NCBI GenBank assembly: GCA_016710625.1
Contig: JADJVK010000005.1
Span: forward strand, 62,001-126,000
Reading direction: 5' to 3'
DNA from: Saprospiraceae bacterium
GTDB lineage: Bacteria; Bacteroidota; Bacteroidia; Chitinophagales; Saprospiraceae
DNA length: 64,000 nucleotides
Below the pieces are notes generated by a model. The model was not told the DNA's origin. It saw only the letters and a list, made by a program, of their open reading frames with translations, and made no database searches. Positions 37,915-47,653 of this stretch are shown piece by piece. The position numbers and the translations under genes are program-made. Numbering within the stretch: the stretch's first letter is position 1; each line of letters opens with the position of its first letter.

Positions 37915-39231
37915 ATGGCAAGAATAGAATTGATCATGCCCAAAATGGGCGAAAGTATCATAGAAGCAACCATTTTAAAATGGAACAAACAAATAGGAGA
38001 TACCATATCTATTGATGATACAGTATTGGAAATTGCCACTGACAAAGTTGATAGTGAAGTGCCTTCTCCAGTAGCTGGAGTGTTGGCAGAAATATTATAT
38101 AAAGAAAATGATGTGGTAGGTGTTGGAAAACCTATTGCGATCATCACTACCGAAGGGACTGAAGTTGCAGCTTCTCCATCAGTAGCCATTGAAAATGAGA
38201 CAAATAAAATCACTGATAAAATTGTAGAAACTACAAGTCAACCCATCACTTCAACAAATAATGAGCAAATCCAAAGCAGTGGTGATCGTTTTTATTCGCC
38301 ATTAGTTAAAAACATTGCAAAAACTGAAAATATCAGCCAAGCAGAATTGGATGCTATTTCAGGAAGTGGATTAGAAGGAAGAGTTACTAAAAAAGATATA
38401 TTAGAATTTGTTGAAAACAGGGGCAAACAACCAGTAGCTACAGCTCCTAAAGTAGTAGAAACGCCACCTGCTGTTACTCAATCAACTATTGAAACGCCAA
38501 AACCAGCTACTTCAGTGAGCGGTAATGTAGAGATAGTGGAAATGGACAGAATGAGACGATTGATTGCTGACCATATGGTGCACTCAAAACACACTGCTCC
38601 TCACGTTACTTCGTTCGTCGAAGCTGACGTAACGAACATGGTGAATTGGAGAAACAAAGTCAAAAAAGAATATCAAAATAGATATAACGAAAATATTACT
38701 TTCACTCCATTATTCATTGAAGCCGTAGTGAGAGCTATTAAAGATTATCCTTTGGTTAATATTTCTGTTGAAGGTTATAATTTAATTGTCAAAAAAGATA
38801 TTAATATCGGAATGGCTGCTGCTTTGCCAAGTGGCAACCTAATCGTTCCAGTTATTAAAAATGCAGACATGTTGAGTTTGGCTGGTTTGACTAAATCGGT
38901 AAACGACAAAGCAAATCGAGCAAGAAAGAATCAATTGAAGCCAGATGAGATTCAAGGGGGCACATTTACCATTACTAATGTTGGTACTTTTGGCAACATA
39001 ATGGGCACTCCAATTATCAATCAACCTCAAGTTGCTATTTTAGCTACAGGAGCCATCCAGAAAAAGCCTGCTGTGATTGAAACCGAATTTGGCGATGTTA
39101 TTGCGATAAGGCATATGATGTTCTTGTCCTTATCTTACGACCATAGAGTGGTGGATGGATCATTAGGAGGTGCATTTTTGAAGAGAATAGCCGAATATAT
39201 GGAAGGATTTGATATTAATAGACCAATTTAA
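37915..39231 (+). CDS. 2-oxoacid dehydrogenase E2 (dihydrolipoamide acyltransferase)
   Basis: E2 core of a pyruvate, 2-oxoglutarate or branched-chain dehydrogenase complex. Start at ATG 37915 (MARIELIMPKMGES) fits the lipoyl domain; an earlier ATG adds an unlikely extension. The 438 residues contain one lipoyl domain (EIATDKVDSEVPSP, lipoylated Lys44), an Ala/Pro/Thr-rich linker, a peripheral-subunit-binding domain (SPLVKNIAKTENIS...GLEGRVTKKDIL), and the catalytic domain with SYDHRVVDGSLGG (His410, Asp414). A single lipoyl domain and the MPKMGESI start favour the branched-chain or 2-oxoglutarate type, but the substrate is not proven. No E1 or E3 gene is adjacent. Confidence 0.92.
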   Translation: MARIELIMPKMGESIIEATILKWNKQIGDTISIDDTVLEIATDKVDSEVPSPVAGVLAEILYKENDVVGVGKPIAIITTEGTEVAASPSVAIENETNKITDKIVETTSQPITSTNNEQIQSSGDRFYSPLVKNIAKTENISQAELDAISGSGLEGRVTKKDILEFVENRGKQPVATAPKVVETPPAVTQSTIETPKPATSVSGNVEIVEMDRMRRLIADHMVHSKHTAPHVTSFVEADVTNMVNWRNKVKKEYQNRYNENITFTPLFIEAVVRAIKDYPLVNISVEGYNLIVKKDINIGMAAALPSGNLIVPVIKNADMLSLAGLTKSVNDKANRARKNQLKPDEIQGGTFTITNVGTFGNIMGTPIINQPQVAILATGAIQKKPAVIETEFGDVIAIRHMMFLSLSYDHRVVDGSLGGAFLKRIAEYMEGFDINRPI

Positions 39232-39244
39232 AATATTTTTCAAA

Positions 39245-41395
39245 TTGATTCGTAAATTATTAATTATCAAATATTTATTATTATTTTTTTGCATAATCAC
39301 TCAATTTTCACTTTTTAGTCAAAAGGTTGAAGCAGACAAACTTATGGCTGCTGGGAAATATGAAGATGCATTACTTTTAATAAAAGAAAAATTTGACCAA
39401 AAGTCTTCCAACGAATTACTCTTAAAGTTAGCAATTTGCCAATTTCAGACCAATAAATTGGATGAGGGTCAAAGAAATTTACAATTTTTGGTAGAAAATA
39501 ATTTTTCAGATCCTGAAGTAATGCTTTATTTAGGAAAAATTGCTCACCACAAATTGAAATTTGATGAAGCCATCCAATATTACAAAAAATATTTACGACT
39601 AACTCCATCTGCCAAAGACAAAAGAACTGTCGTTCAAGATGTGAAGAGATGCTATCAGGGGCTTGTTCTATTGAAAAAAGAGAAATTATGTATTGTTGAT
39701 AATCTTGGAGACAATATCAATACAAATTTTGATGAAATAGCACCTGTTCCAAGTCCATCGAATGAGGATAAAATTTATTTTTCCTCTAACAGAAGCGACA
39801 CTGAGGGTGGCTTAAGAAATATTGATGGATTAAGAGATGAGCAATATGGAAATTACTGTGCAGATATGTATGCAGGTATTGTTGCTGATGGCGAATGGAA
39901 GGAGACTAAAGCCATTGGCAATTTACTGAATTCCCCACGTCATGACATTTTAAAAGATATTAGTGCAAATGGGAAAGTGCTCTATTTTTTTAAAGGATTC
40001 ACCCAAACTAAAGGAGAATTATTTGTTGATACTTTCAAAGTAAATCCCGAAGAAAGACCTATCGAACAGCCAAAATTCATTACGCCAATGTACGCCAATG
40101 AGGGTGATGTTTACTTTCATTTATTCACGGACACTTTTCTTATTTTTGCTAGCCAAAGACTTGGTGGGTTTGGTGGTTACGACTTGTATGTATCTGAATT
40201 TCAAAACAATGAATGGTCAAATCCAAAAAACTTAGGACCAAATATTAATACCCCATATGATGAAATTTGCCCTTATTTATCATATGATGGAAGGACACTT
40301 TATTTCAGCAGTAACAATGAAAAAAGTGTTGGCGGCTTTGATGTATTCAAATGTAGATTCAATAATAACAATGTAGATTGGCAAAGGGCAGAAAATGTAG
40401 GGTTTCCAATCAATTCTGCTGGAGATGATATTTATTTTAGATTGACAAGGGATGGATATAAAGCATTTCTAAGTAGTAATAGAAAAGAGGGTTTTGGTGG
40501 CTATGACATTTACAATGTACTTTTCAATGCCTTACAAGAAGAGCAATCTGAGCGATCAAAACCAATCGTTTTCACTCAGATACCACCTTTTGACTCTACC
40601 AATAAAGTAAAACAATTAGAGAAATCTTCTGCTGCAATCACGATTAGCTTTTACGAATTTTCACCATTTTATTATGACAATGAAGACAATGTTTTGGGTC
40701 AAAACACAATTCGACAATTAAACAAGTTAGTGAAGTTGTCGAAAGAAATTCCTCACGCTACTTTTGATTTCACTTGCCACTCTGATGAAACGGGTCCTTC
40801 GGGGATTGATTTATATTTCTGTATCAAACGAGCTGAAAAAATCCAAGAATATTTACTAAAGCAAGGTGTTTCTATCAATAGAATCCAGATAAATAGTTGT
40901 GGCTCCAATTATCCAATTGCTGAAAACTACAATAATGGAAAACCCAATATTTCTGGGCAAAAAATGAATAGGAGAATTGATCTAGTCGTTAGAAATATTG
41001 ATGAAAATACGGTTCGATTGGCAATAGAAAAGCCACAGGTGAATGAGGTGATGGCATCTGCTGATAATGAGCTATACCAAAACAAGGCAAATGGATTGGT
41101 ATATAGAATTCAAATAGCGTCTATCAAACAGATGTACAAAGGCAACATTATCAATCAAAAAGATTCTTATATTGATAAAAATATGGATACTGGTCAGTAT
41201 CGGTATTCCATTGGGTTGTTTACAAGTTTTTCGGATGCTCAAAAAGAACTAGCCACAATAAAAGATGAGGGCATAAAAGATGCAATTATAATTCCATTTA
41301 TTAATGGTGTAAGAATGAATTCTACTACTGCAAATAGCTTCAAAAAAGATTTTCCAGACTTGCAAAAATATCTTTTGTACAATAAATCCAAATAA
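39245..41395 (+). CDS. TPR-PD40-OmpA-SPOR outer-membrane protein (PorE-like)
   Basis: About 716 residues. The TTG at 39245 gives a clean signal peptide (IRKLLIIKYLLLFFCII, cleavage near LFSQ); the other possible start, TTG 39209, overlaps the E2 gene. Domains in order: TPR-like helices (about 25-120), a PD40/WD40-like beta-propeller (about 145-430; repeated IYFSSNRSD, LYFSSNNE, AFLSSNRKEGFGGYDIY), an OmpA-type peptidoglycan-binding domain (about 470-590; FDFTCHSDETG, RAEKIQEYLLKQG, NRRIDLVV), and a C-terminal SPOR-like domain (YRIQIASI, YRYSIGLFTSFSDAQKEL). The order TPR-propeller-OmpA resembles the T9SS protein PorE, which tethers the secretion complex to peptidoglycan; a SPOR tail is an addition. 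The carboxypeptidase-regulatory domain of PorE is not evident. Confidence 0.87.
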   Translation: MIRKLLIIKYLLLFFCIITQFSLFSQKVEADKLMAAGKYEDALLLIKEKFDQKSSNELLLKLAICQFQTNKLDEGQRNLQFLVENNFSDPEVMLYLGKIAHHKLKFDEAIQYYKKYLRLTPSAKDKRTVVQDVKRCYQGLVLLKKEKLCIVDNLGDNINTNFDEIAPVPSPSNEDKIYFSSNRSDTEGGLRNIDGLRDEQYGNYCADMYAGIVADGEWKETKAIGNLLNSPRHDILKDISANGKVLYFFKGFTQTKGELFVDTFKVNPEERPIEQPKFITPMYANEGDVYFHLFTDTFLIFASQRLGGFGGYDLYVSEFQNNEWSNPKNLGPNINTPYDEICPYLSYDGRTLYFSSNNEKSVGGFDVFKCRFNNNNVDWQRAENVGFPINSAGDDIYFRLTRDGYKAFLSSNRKEGFGGYDIYNVLFNALQEEQSERSKPIVFTQIPPFDSTNKVKQLEKSSAAITISFYEFSPFYYDNEDNVLGQNTIRQLNKLVKLSKEIPHATFDFTCHSDETGPSGIDLYFCIKRAEKIQEYLLKQGVSINRIQINSCGSNYPIAENYNNGKPNISGQKMNRRIDLVVRNIDENTVRLAIEKPQVNEVMASADNELYQNKANGLVYRIQIASIKQMYKGNIINQKDSYIDKNMDTGQYRYSIGLFTSFSDAQKELATIKDEGIKDAIIIPFINGVRMNSTTANSFKKDFPDLQKYLLYNKSK

Positions 41396-41420
41396 TATTT
41401 TACCTTACTAAAAATTTCGT

Positions 41421-41975
41421 ATGCTTCAAGCTTTTGATTTTTTGAAAGAAAGTTTAAAAAATCTTAAAACAGTTGGTTCTGTTGCAAGAAGTTCGAGCTT
41501 TTTGTGTAAGGCAATGATTGACCCAATAGATTTTAGCAAAAATCAAGTAATTGTCGAACTCGGACCCGGAGATGGAGTGATTACAGAGTATATTTTGGAA
41601 AGAATGACAGAGGAAAGCACATTGATTGCTATAGAAGTAAATGAAACTTTTTGCGAAAAATTAAAACAAATTAATGATAAAAGATTTTTTGTAGTCAATC
41701 AATCCGCAGAACATTTAGATGAAATATTAAAACATCATGGATATAAAGAATGTGATGCTATTGTTTCTGCAGTGCCTTTTGTGGTCTTGCCAGATGATTT
41801 GACAGATAAAATTTTAGCAAAATGTCATTTAGTACTTTCTCAAAAAGGGCTATTTATCCAATATCATTATTCTTTATTTCTAAAAAAAATGTACAATAAA
41901 ATTTTTAGTAATATTGAAACCGACTTTATTCCAATTAATATCCCACCAGCATTCGTCTTTATCTGTCAAAAATAA
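41421..41975 (+). CDS. SAM-dependent methyltransferase (phospholipid N-methyltransferase-like)
   Basis: A 184-residue class I methyltransferase: SAM motif I VELGPGDGVITEYIL (about 42-56), acidic residue of motif II in AIEVNETF, and the post-motif region DAIVSAVPFVVLPDD. The N-terminus FLKESLKNLKTVGSVARSS matches phospholipid N-methyltransferase (PmtA)/rRNA-dimethylase-like proteins (LxxxxxVGAVxPSS pattern), so membrane lipid methylation is the best guess. It follows the OmpA gene by 25 nt in the same direction. Confidence 0.8.
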   Translation: MLQAFDFLKESLKNLKTVGSVARSSSFLCKAMIDPIDFSKNQVIVELGPGDGVITEYILERMTEESTLIAIEVNETFCEKLKQINDKRFFVVNQSAEHLDEILKHHGYKECDAIVSAVPFVVLPDDLTDKILAKCHLVLSQKGLFIQYHYSLFLKKMYNKIFSNIETDFIPINIPPAFVFICQK

Positions 41976-41978
41976 CGA

Positions 41979-42974
41979 CTACAAACTTTTAATATTCAAC
42001 CAATCCATTGTGTTTCGGTAATAAATATTATCAATCGTTTCCTGATCCAAATTCATATTTTGAATAAAAGCACCAATTTCTAAGTCTCCCAGTGGAAATG
42101 GATAATCTGAACCTAAAGTCACTTTTTTGTTGCCCATTTTAGCTAAAACAAATTGTAGGGTTTCTTCATCATGTGTAATACAGTCCACCCAAAAACGATC
42201 CAAATAGGAGCTTGGCAAAATAGGATTATCCACTGCAACCAAATCTGGTCTGCAACGAAAACCATGATCTATTCGACCCAAAGTATATAACAAACTCCCA
42301 CCGGCATGAGAAAAGTTGACCCTTAATTTGGGTAATTTCTCAAAAATTCCACTCATAATCATCGAACAGGCAGCCCTGGTAGTTTCAGCAGGCATTCCCA
42401 CAAGCCATGGAAGCCAATATTTTTGCATATCTGCCTCCCCCATCATTTCCCAAGGATGTATCAAAAGAGCCATATCCAAATCTTGGCAGGCTTCAAAGAT
42501 GGGTAAAAATTGGGGTTCTGATAAATTCAATTGGTTCACATTACTACCGATCTGTACACCTACCAATCCAATCGACTTGCATCGCTCTAATTCCTTGATT
42601 GCCAAATCCCTATCTTGCATCGGGATAGTTCCAAGCCCAATATAGTTTTGTGGATATTTACGAACGACTTCGGCAATATGATCATTCAAGAAAACAGAAA
42701 GAGCCAAGGTGTCTTGTGGCTTCGCCCAATAAGAAAACATGACAGGGATGGTGCAAACGACTTGATATTGGGTGTTATGACGGGCATATTCATCTATTCG
42801 AAGTACTGGATCCCAGCAATTCGATTCAATTTCTCTAAAAAACTTATCCCCTTTCATCATCCTTGCAAACCCAGGTTTGTGATGATCAAAACGAATAAAT
42901 CCATCATAGCCAAATTTTTTGGAAAAATCTGGCATGTTTTCAGGAATTATATGAGTATGCATATCAATTTTCAT
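41979..42974 (-). CDS. 2-Amino-3-carboxymuconate-6-semialdehyde decarboxylase (ACMSD)
   Basis: Zn-dependent amidohydrolase-superfamily decarboxylase of the kynurenine/3-hydroxyanthranilate breakdown route, diverting ACMS away from quinolinate. Start at ATG 42974 (MKIDMHTHIIPE) places the first metal motif H-x-H at the N-terminus. Further signatures: FGYDGFIRF near residue 20, the substrate/metal HPWEMMG, FSHAGGS, WVDCITHDE and GSDYPFPLGD with the metal-binding Asp. At 331 residues it matches the family. It converges with the methyltransferase gene (3-nt gap). Together with kynU it indicates that this organism degrades tryptophan via kynurenine. Confidence 0.93.
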   Translation of the reverse strand: MKIDMHTHIIPENMPDFSKKFGYDGFIRFDHHKPGFARMMKGDKFFREIESNCWDPVLRIDEYARHNTQYQVVCTIPVMFSYWAKPQDTLALSVFLNDHIAEVVRKYPQNYIGLGTIPMQDRDLAIKELERCKSIGLVGVQIGSNVNQLNLSEPQFLPIFEACQDLDMALLIHPWEMMGEADMQKYWLPWLVGMPAETTRAACSMIMSGIFEKLPKLRVNFSHAGGSLLYTLGRIDHGFRCRPDLVAVDNPILPSSYLDRFWVDCITHDEETLQFVLAKMGNKKVTLGSDYPFPLGDLEIGAFIQNMNLDQETIDNIYYRNTMDWLNIKSL

Positions 42975-43099
42975 CCGTCGAAATTTTTGTAAAGTTATCA
43001 ATTCATTAGGATTTTGAAACTAAAAAATCAAAATGGTTTTTGAAATCATACCAAACCTTTATCTTTATTTTTTTATTTAATCAAATAAAATCCTTAATT

Positions 43100-43404
43100 A
43101 TGGATATCACAGTTGAAGAATTAAAGCAAAAATTAGACAACAAAGACAACTTCATATTTATTGACGTCAGAGAACCATTTGAATATGCTGAATTTAATTT
43201 AGGAGCAAAACTAATTCCACTATCAGAAGTAATGGCAAGGATAAATGAGTTGGAATCTTACAAAAACGAAGAAATTGTAATTCATTGTAGATCAGGGGAA
43301 AAGAAGTGCAACAGCACAGTCTTGGCTGCAACAGAACGGATTCAAGAATGTAAGAAATCTAGAAGGGAGGTGTATTGGCATGGATTGGAGCTTTCAATAT
43401 TTAA
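43100..43404 (+). pseudogene. Rhodanese-like sulfurtransferase, frame broken twice
   Basis: A single-domain rhodanese of about 100 residues. The start at ATG 43100 gives MDITVEELKQKL. The domain has FIDVREPFEYAEFNL, IPLSEVMARI and the active-site loop IVIHCRSG. The frame slips by an extra G in the GGGG run at about 43298-43301, after which KRSATAQSW is read in another frame, and again by an extra G in GGGAGG near 43363, after which the usual ending LEGGVLAWIGAFNI is readable. With both corrected the protein is complete and ends at 43404. The catalytic Cys is in HCRSG. Assembly error is likely. Confidence 0.8.
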
Positions 43405-43523
43405 TGTCACTATTAAAAATTTTATTTATTTTTTTTAAATTCAAAAAATGATATTAGATACTGATTAATAGACATTTAACATATTTAAAAAATAAATATT
43501 TATGAGTTTGGCTTCAAGAGAAG

Positions 43524-43554
43524 TTGTTTGTTTTGATATAATAGTATATTTTTG
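43524..43554 (+). promoter_or_regulatory. Promoter of the first small T9SS gene
   Basis: TTG (43524-43526), a 20-nt spacer and TATTTTTG (43547-43554) fit the Bacteroidota consensus, 35 nt before the ATG at 43589. Confidence 0.5.
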
Positions 43555-43588
43555 TTAAAATTTTTTCAACATCTCAAATTAATAATTA

Positions 43589-44439
43589 ATGAAATCAACA
43601 AATTACCTCATTAGAATTTCAATTTTATCTACTTTTTTATTTGTAAGTAGTTTTTTATTTGGGCAATGCCCAATTGGTATACAATTATCAAATAATGATA
43701 ATTGCATAACTCTTTCTTGGATTACACCTCCTTCCCCGTTACCAACTGTTTCATATTTAGGAAATTAGTTATTATTATGTTCTGGTGCAGGAACTAGTTC
43801 AACTCAAGCTGTATATAAAAAAGTTGGAAATGATAATGGATGTGGTAATAAGTTTTAAATGGAATAATTACTATCAATGGATTACATTGCACATATGCAA
43901 ATAGCACTCTCCCATTAAATATCACCAACTTTTCCACCAAAAGCTACCAAAATGAGATACAAGTAGTTTGGTCTGCAAATGAACCTGAACAATGTATTGG
44001 TTATGAACTAGAAAAGAGTTTTGATGGAAAAAATTGGTATGTTTTGACTTTTAAATCGAATTCTACTCCAAATTCTACAACATTATACTCTTATATAGAC
44101 AATCAGAAAAGTGTGAATACGATATATTATCGTCTTAAAAAAATAAACAAAGACAATAGTATGGAATATTCAAAAACCATTACCTATTTGGATGGGGAGC
44201 AACATAGATTTACTATTAATCCAAATCCTGCAACAAATGAAATTACTTTATTAGCTAATCACCAAGAGTTAATCAATAATATTAAGTGTTTTGATCTTAC
44301 TGGAAAAACAATTGGTATTCAACTAAATAGTAATAATAAAATAGATATAAGTGAATTACTTCCTGGAGTTTATTATCTAAATATCGAAACTACCAATAAT
44401 ACCTATATCCAAAAGTTCATTAAATCAGATAATAAATAA
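43589..44439 (+). pseudogene. Small T9SS-sorted protein, copy 1 (stop codon and frameshift)
   Basis: A secreted protein with signal peptide (FLFVSSFLFGQCPIG), a first domain starting QCPIGIQLSNNDNCITLSW, a middle module with LNITNFSTKSYQNEIQVVWSANE and ELEKSFDGKNWYVL, and a T9SS sorting domain (FTINPNPATNEITL, LLPGVYYLNIETTNN). This is the common layout in which a beta-sandwich precedes the sorting tail. The reading is interrupted by an in-frame TAG at 43766-43768 and a one-base loss near 43850, where AAG should be AAAG. A close paralogue follows. Role unknown. Confidence 0.75.
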
Positions 44440-44463
44440 TTTTACCAAAACTTATTATAACTG

Positions 44464-44496
44464 AAAACCTGATGATTCCCATCAGGTTTTTTTTTT
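44464..44496 (+). terminator. Terminator after small T9SS copy 1
   Basis: AAAACCTGATG pairs perfectly with CATCAGGTTTT (11 bp, 5-nt loop), with ten T residues overlapping and following the 3' arm. Confidence 0.88.
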
Positions 44497-44598
44497 ATTA
44501 TTTTACTTCATAAAAAATCCGAATAATATATAAGTATACTCATTTGAGTTAATTGAATATGTAAAAGAAAAATATGTTTTTGGAGATCACCTTAAACA

Positions 44599-44629
44599 TT
44601 GATTTCCAATTATAAATGTTGTAAATTTG
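44599..44629 (+). promoter_or_regulatory. Promoter of small T9SS copy 2
   Basis: TTG (44599-44601), a 20-nt spacer and TAAATTTG (44622-44629) match the consensus; the gene starts 41 nt later. Confidence 0.55.
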
Positions 44630-44670
44630 TTCTTTATATTTATAGAACATACCACATCAATTATCGAAAA

Positions 44671-45523
44671 ATGACCAAGTTTCTTTATACATGGATACTA
44701 TTTGTATTCATTACTTTTAATATTAATGCCCAATGTCCAACCGAAATTTATAATGATATTGCAAACAGCAATTGTTTTAAAATAAATTGGAGCGACTCGC
44801 CAGATTATATACCAACTCTCATAATTTATAAAGGCATAAAATTGGAAGAAATTCCAGATATGGTCAGTACACCTCTCATTCGTTTTTATTCAGACGGATC
44901 TAAATGTTCCTTTAAAGATTTAATACCATTTGATGGTGAAATTTCATTTTACAACCAGAAGGGAGAAGAAGTGATATGCAGCTATGCTAGGGGCGTTTTA
45001 CCAATAGAAATGAATAATTTTACTGCATCGAATGTATCTAACGGAATCGGGATTACATGGAATGCACTATTGTCAGAACAAGAACTTGGGATGCAACTCG
45101 AAAAGAGTTATGATGCAAACAATTGGGAAGTTTTGGTTTGGAAATCCAACCTACAGCCAAATATAAATTCGCAATACAATTATATCGACACCAAAATTGA
45201 GATTGGATCCATCTATTATCGTCTCAAAATAGTTAAAAAAGATGGAACCTCCAGTTATTCAAAAACGATTAACTTACACAGCTATTAGTAATAAAATGTT
45301 TGAAATCACTCCAAACCCATCCAATTCTGAAATATCTTTAAAATCAAATAATCAGTCCATAATACTATCAACAAAGATTTTTGATTATTCCGGCAGAATT
45401 ATCACCCAAGTACTCCCTAAGGATAAAACATTGGATATCAGAAGTCTAGAAAAGGGATTGTATTTTATTCAAATTGAAACACCAGAAGGGATGTTTACAG
45501 ATAAGTTTGTGAAAGAGGATTAA
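44671..45523 (+). pseudogene. Small T9SS-sorted protein, copy 2 (one frameshift)
   Basis: Paralogue of the preceding gene with the same layout: signal peptide (cleavage near INAQC), N-terminal domain starting QCPTEIYNDIANSNCFKINW, middle module (IEMNNFTASNVSNGIGITWN, QLEKSYDANNWEVLV, SIYYRLKIVKKDGTSSYSKTI) and T9SS tail (FEITPNPSNSEISL, EKGLYFIQIETPEG). The start at ATG 44671 is chosen because the signal peptide begins there. One extra A at 45271-45272 shifts the frame just before the sorting tail; by comparison with copy 1 (YSKTITYLDG) the intended reading is KTITYTAIS. Role unknown. Confidence 0.75.
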
Positions 45524-45530
45524 GTATTTA

Positions 45531-46706
45531 TTAAATTAAATCGGATATAAATTTATTTAGATTATTGACTTGATTTTCGAAAGAATATTCAATTACCAAT
45601 TTTTCATTTAATTGATTTTCAATGTTTTTATAACTAGAATTATTAACCCAATCTAATAAAATAGTTTCAAATTCAACTGAACCATCATATGTTTTGAATA
45701 TATTTGGGTAATTATCAATTGGGTATAATTTTGAGATTAAAGTTGGTTTTAACCCATAGATAGCATCATTAATTGTTCCAGAAAAATTTGTAAAACCAAA
45801 TTGTTCCTGATATATCCCAAAACTATGGATTATATCAATTGGTAAAATTAAAAAATCTGCCTTTAATAGTTTTTCTTCAAATTGTATTCTAGGAATCGAT
45901 TCGTTGAAAAATTCTATTGTGAATATATCATTTTGCAGTTTTTTAAAATCATCTACAATTTGACTTCCAATTTGCTTTCTTGGTTTTCCTAGTAGTGTTA
46001 GTTTTACTTGTTTGTTAAACTTTACTATACATTTTTCAAATGCACTATAAACCATTCGATAATCTTTCCCATTTTCAGTAATTGTACCTGGAATTACTAT
46101 ATTGATACAATCATTTTCAGGTTTAGGAAAATTAGTCAAAATATAGGTATTTGGGAGTGTTTTATAAATCTTATCATTAAAAAACACTTCAGAATTCAAA
46201 ACAAAATTTGTTATAGAGTCTGCTAAAAATGTAATTTTTTTAAAACTTCCCAACATTTCCTTTTTTGCATATTTTTCATTCTTTATAAGGCTTCTTCCCC
46301 ATCTCAAAAAATTAAGAAATGAGTCATAAAAATTTTTGTCAATTATTTGAATATGCTGAAAATCATCATTTAAATAAGTATTTGCATTGTGAATTAACAA
46401 TAAACTATTAAATGGTTTTACTATGTTTGACCACAAATGATAATGGGAAGTAGCAGTTAGAACAATTAATAAATCGGTTTCCTTCAAAATAGGATTAAAG
46501 TATTTAAAAAATTCTTTAAATGATTGCTGCTCTTTATTTAATATTTTATTATCTACTTTTTCCCATTCATTGATTCCAGCCAGCTCTTTATCATTTTGAG
46601 TAGTGGAAATTATTAATAATTCATAATTTGTCTCTGAAAACAACCTGATTAAATTTAGTAATACCTCACTATGATTATACAATTCTATAATGGTTATTTT
46701 CGGCAT
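45531..46706 (-). CDS. GT-B glycosyltransferase (GT4-like)
   Basis: A 391-residue cytosolic protein with two Rossmann-like halves. The C-terminal half has INIVIPGTITENGKDYRMVYSAF, VKLTLLGKPRK, and the donor region LLKADFLILPID...TNFSGTINDAIYGLKPTLIS, which follows the GT4 pattern (the usual E-x7-E motif is weak). It is the last gene of the minus-strand surface-polysaccharide cluster and overlaps the next glycosyltransferase by 13 nt. It should transfer a sugar onto the lipid-linked glycan exported by Wzm/Wzt. Donor and acceptor are unknown. Strongly AT-rich, like its neighbours. Confidence 0.75.
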   Translation of the reverse strand: MPKITIIELYNHSEVLLNLIRLFSETNYELLIISTTQNDKELAGINEWEKVDNKILNKEQQSFKEFFKYFNPILKETDLLIVLTATSHYHLWSNIVKPFNSLLLIHNANTYLNDDFQHIQIIDKNFYDSFLNFLRWGRSLIKNEKYAKKEMLGSFKKITFLADSITNFVLNSEVFFNDKIYKTLPNTYILTNFPKPENDCINIVIPGTITENGKDYRMVYSAFEKCIVKFNKQVKLTLLGKPRKQIGSQIVDDFKKLQNDIFTIEFFNESIPRIQFEEKLLKADFLILPIDIIHSFGIYQEQFGFTNFSGTINDAIYGLKPTLISKLYPIDNYPNIFKTYDGSVEFETILLDWVNNSSYKNIENQLNEKLVIEYSFENQVNNLNKFISDLI

Positions 46707-47639
46707 TTATAATTTTGATTTTGAAAATAATAAACAGAAAATACAGGGAATTTCAAGATATATTTAAGATAAAATTTTATGTGATAAAATTTTGGATCAG
46801 CTTTTATTGCTTTTAACATTACTTGTAAACTAATCAAAGGCTTTCCATAAATTAAAGCGCCATTAGAGTGATGAATATATTTTTCAGAAACTAAATATTC
46901 CTTTAAATAAGGTTTGTTTGTAATTCTCAAAATCTCCTTTCCTTCCTTTTCAAACAAATCTTTGATAGCGGAAACATTATTTTCGATTTTTTCAAAAGCA
47001 CTTTTTTCCTTATAAATAGTATAAGTTCCTCTCAATGGATGATTATTAAGAACACATGTATATTCACTTCCTTGAATAAAAGGATATTTTAATAATAACC
47101 TAACTAAAAGATGTGTGTCTTCAAAATTTCTCCATCGTTCATCAAATTTGTTTTCAATTAGAATATTTCTACTAATACACAAACAATTAAATGATAACGA
47201 ATTTGATAAAACATAATCAATAACAGAAATACCATCATTTGAAAACTGCGGAAATTTTCTTCAAAATGTTTATGAACAATTTCAAATCCAGTTGTATATA
47301 CACCTTCTTTATAATTGCTTTCTAATAAATGACTTAAATAACTTAAATGGCTTATATGATAAGCATCATCACTATCTAAAAACAAATATATTCACCAGAT
47401 GATTGGTCAATTCCAAAATTTCTTGCTATGGATTGTCCTTCATTTATTTTATAATAGTATTTTATTCTCTTATCGATTAGAAAGTTTTGAATTTTATCCT
47501 TTGATTTATCTGTTGACCCATCATCTACAATTATTAATTCCCAATTGCTTATTGTTTGATTAATGACACTATTAATAGCATCTCCTATTAGATTTTCTCT
47601 ATTAAAAACTGGGCAAATTATTGAAAATTGTGGTTTCAA
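46694..47639 (-). pseudogene. GT2 glycosyltransferase A, two frameshifts
   Basis: A GT-A family 2 transferase of about 315 codons. The start gives FSIICPVFNRENLIGDAINSV, IIVDDGSTDKSKDKI and the metal-binding FLDSDDAYH. The frame breaks just before DxD at 47380-47385 (TTTTT should be TTTTTT) and again near 47255 (TTT should be TTTT), where the reading resumes as FSNDGISVIDYVL...CISRNILIENKF. The C-terminal part has RWRNFEDTHLLVRLL, typical of GT2 catalytic ED. Both lesions are one T short in a T run. Probably adds a sugar in O-antigen or capsule assembly. Confidence 0.78.
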
Positions 47640-47653
47640 ATTTTATTGTTAAA

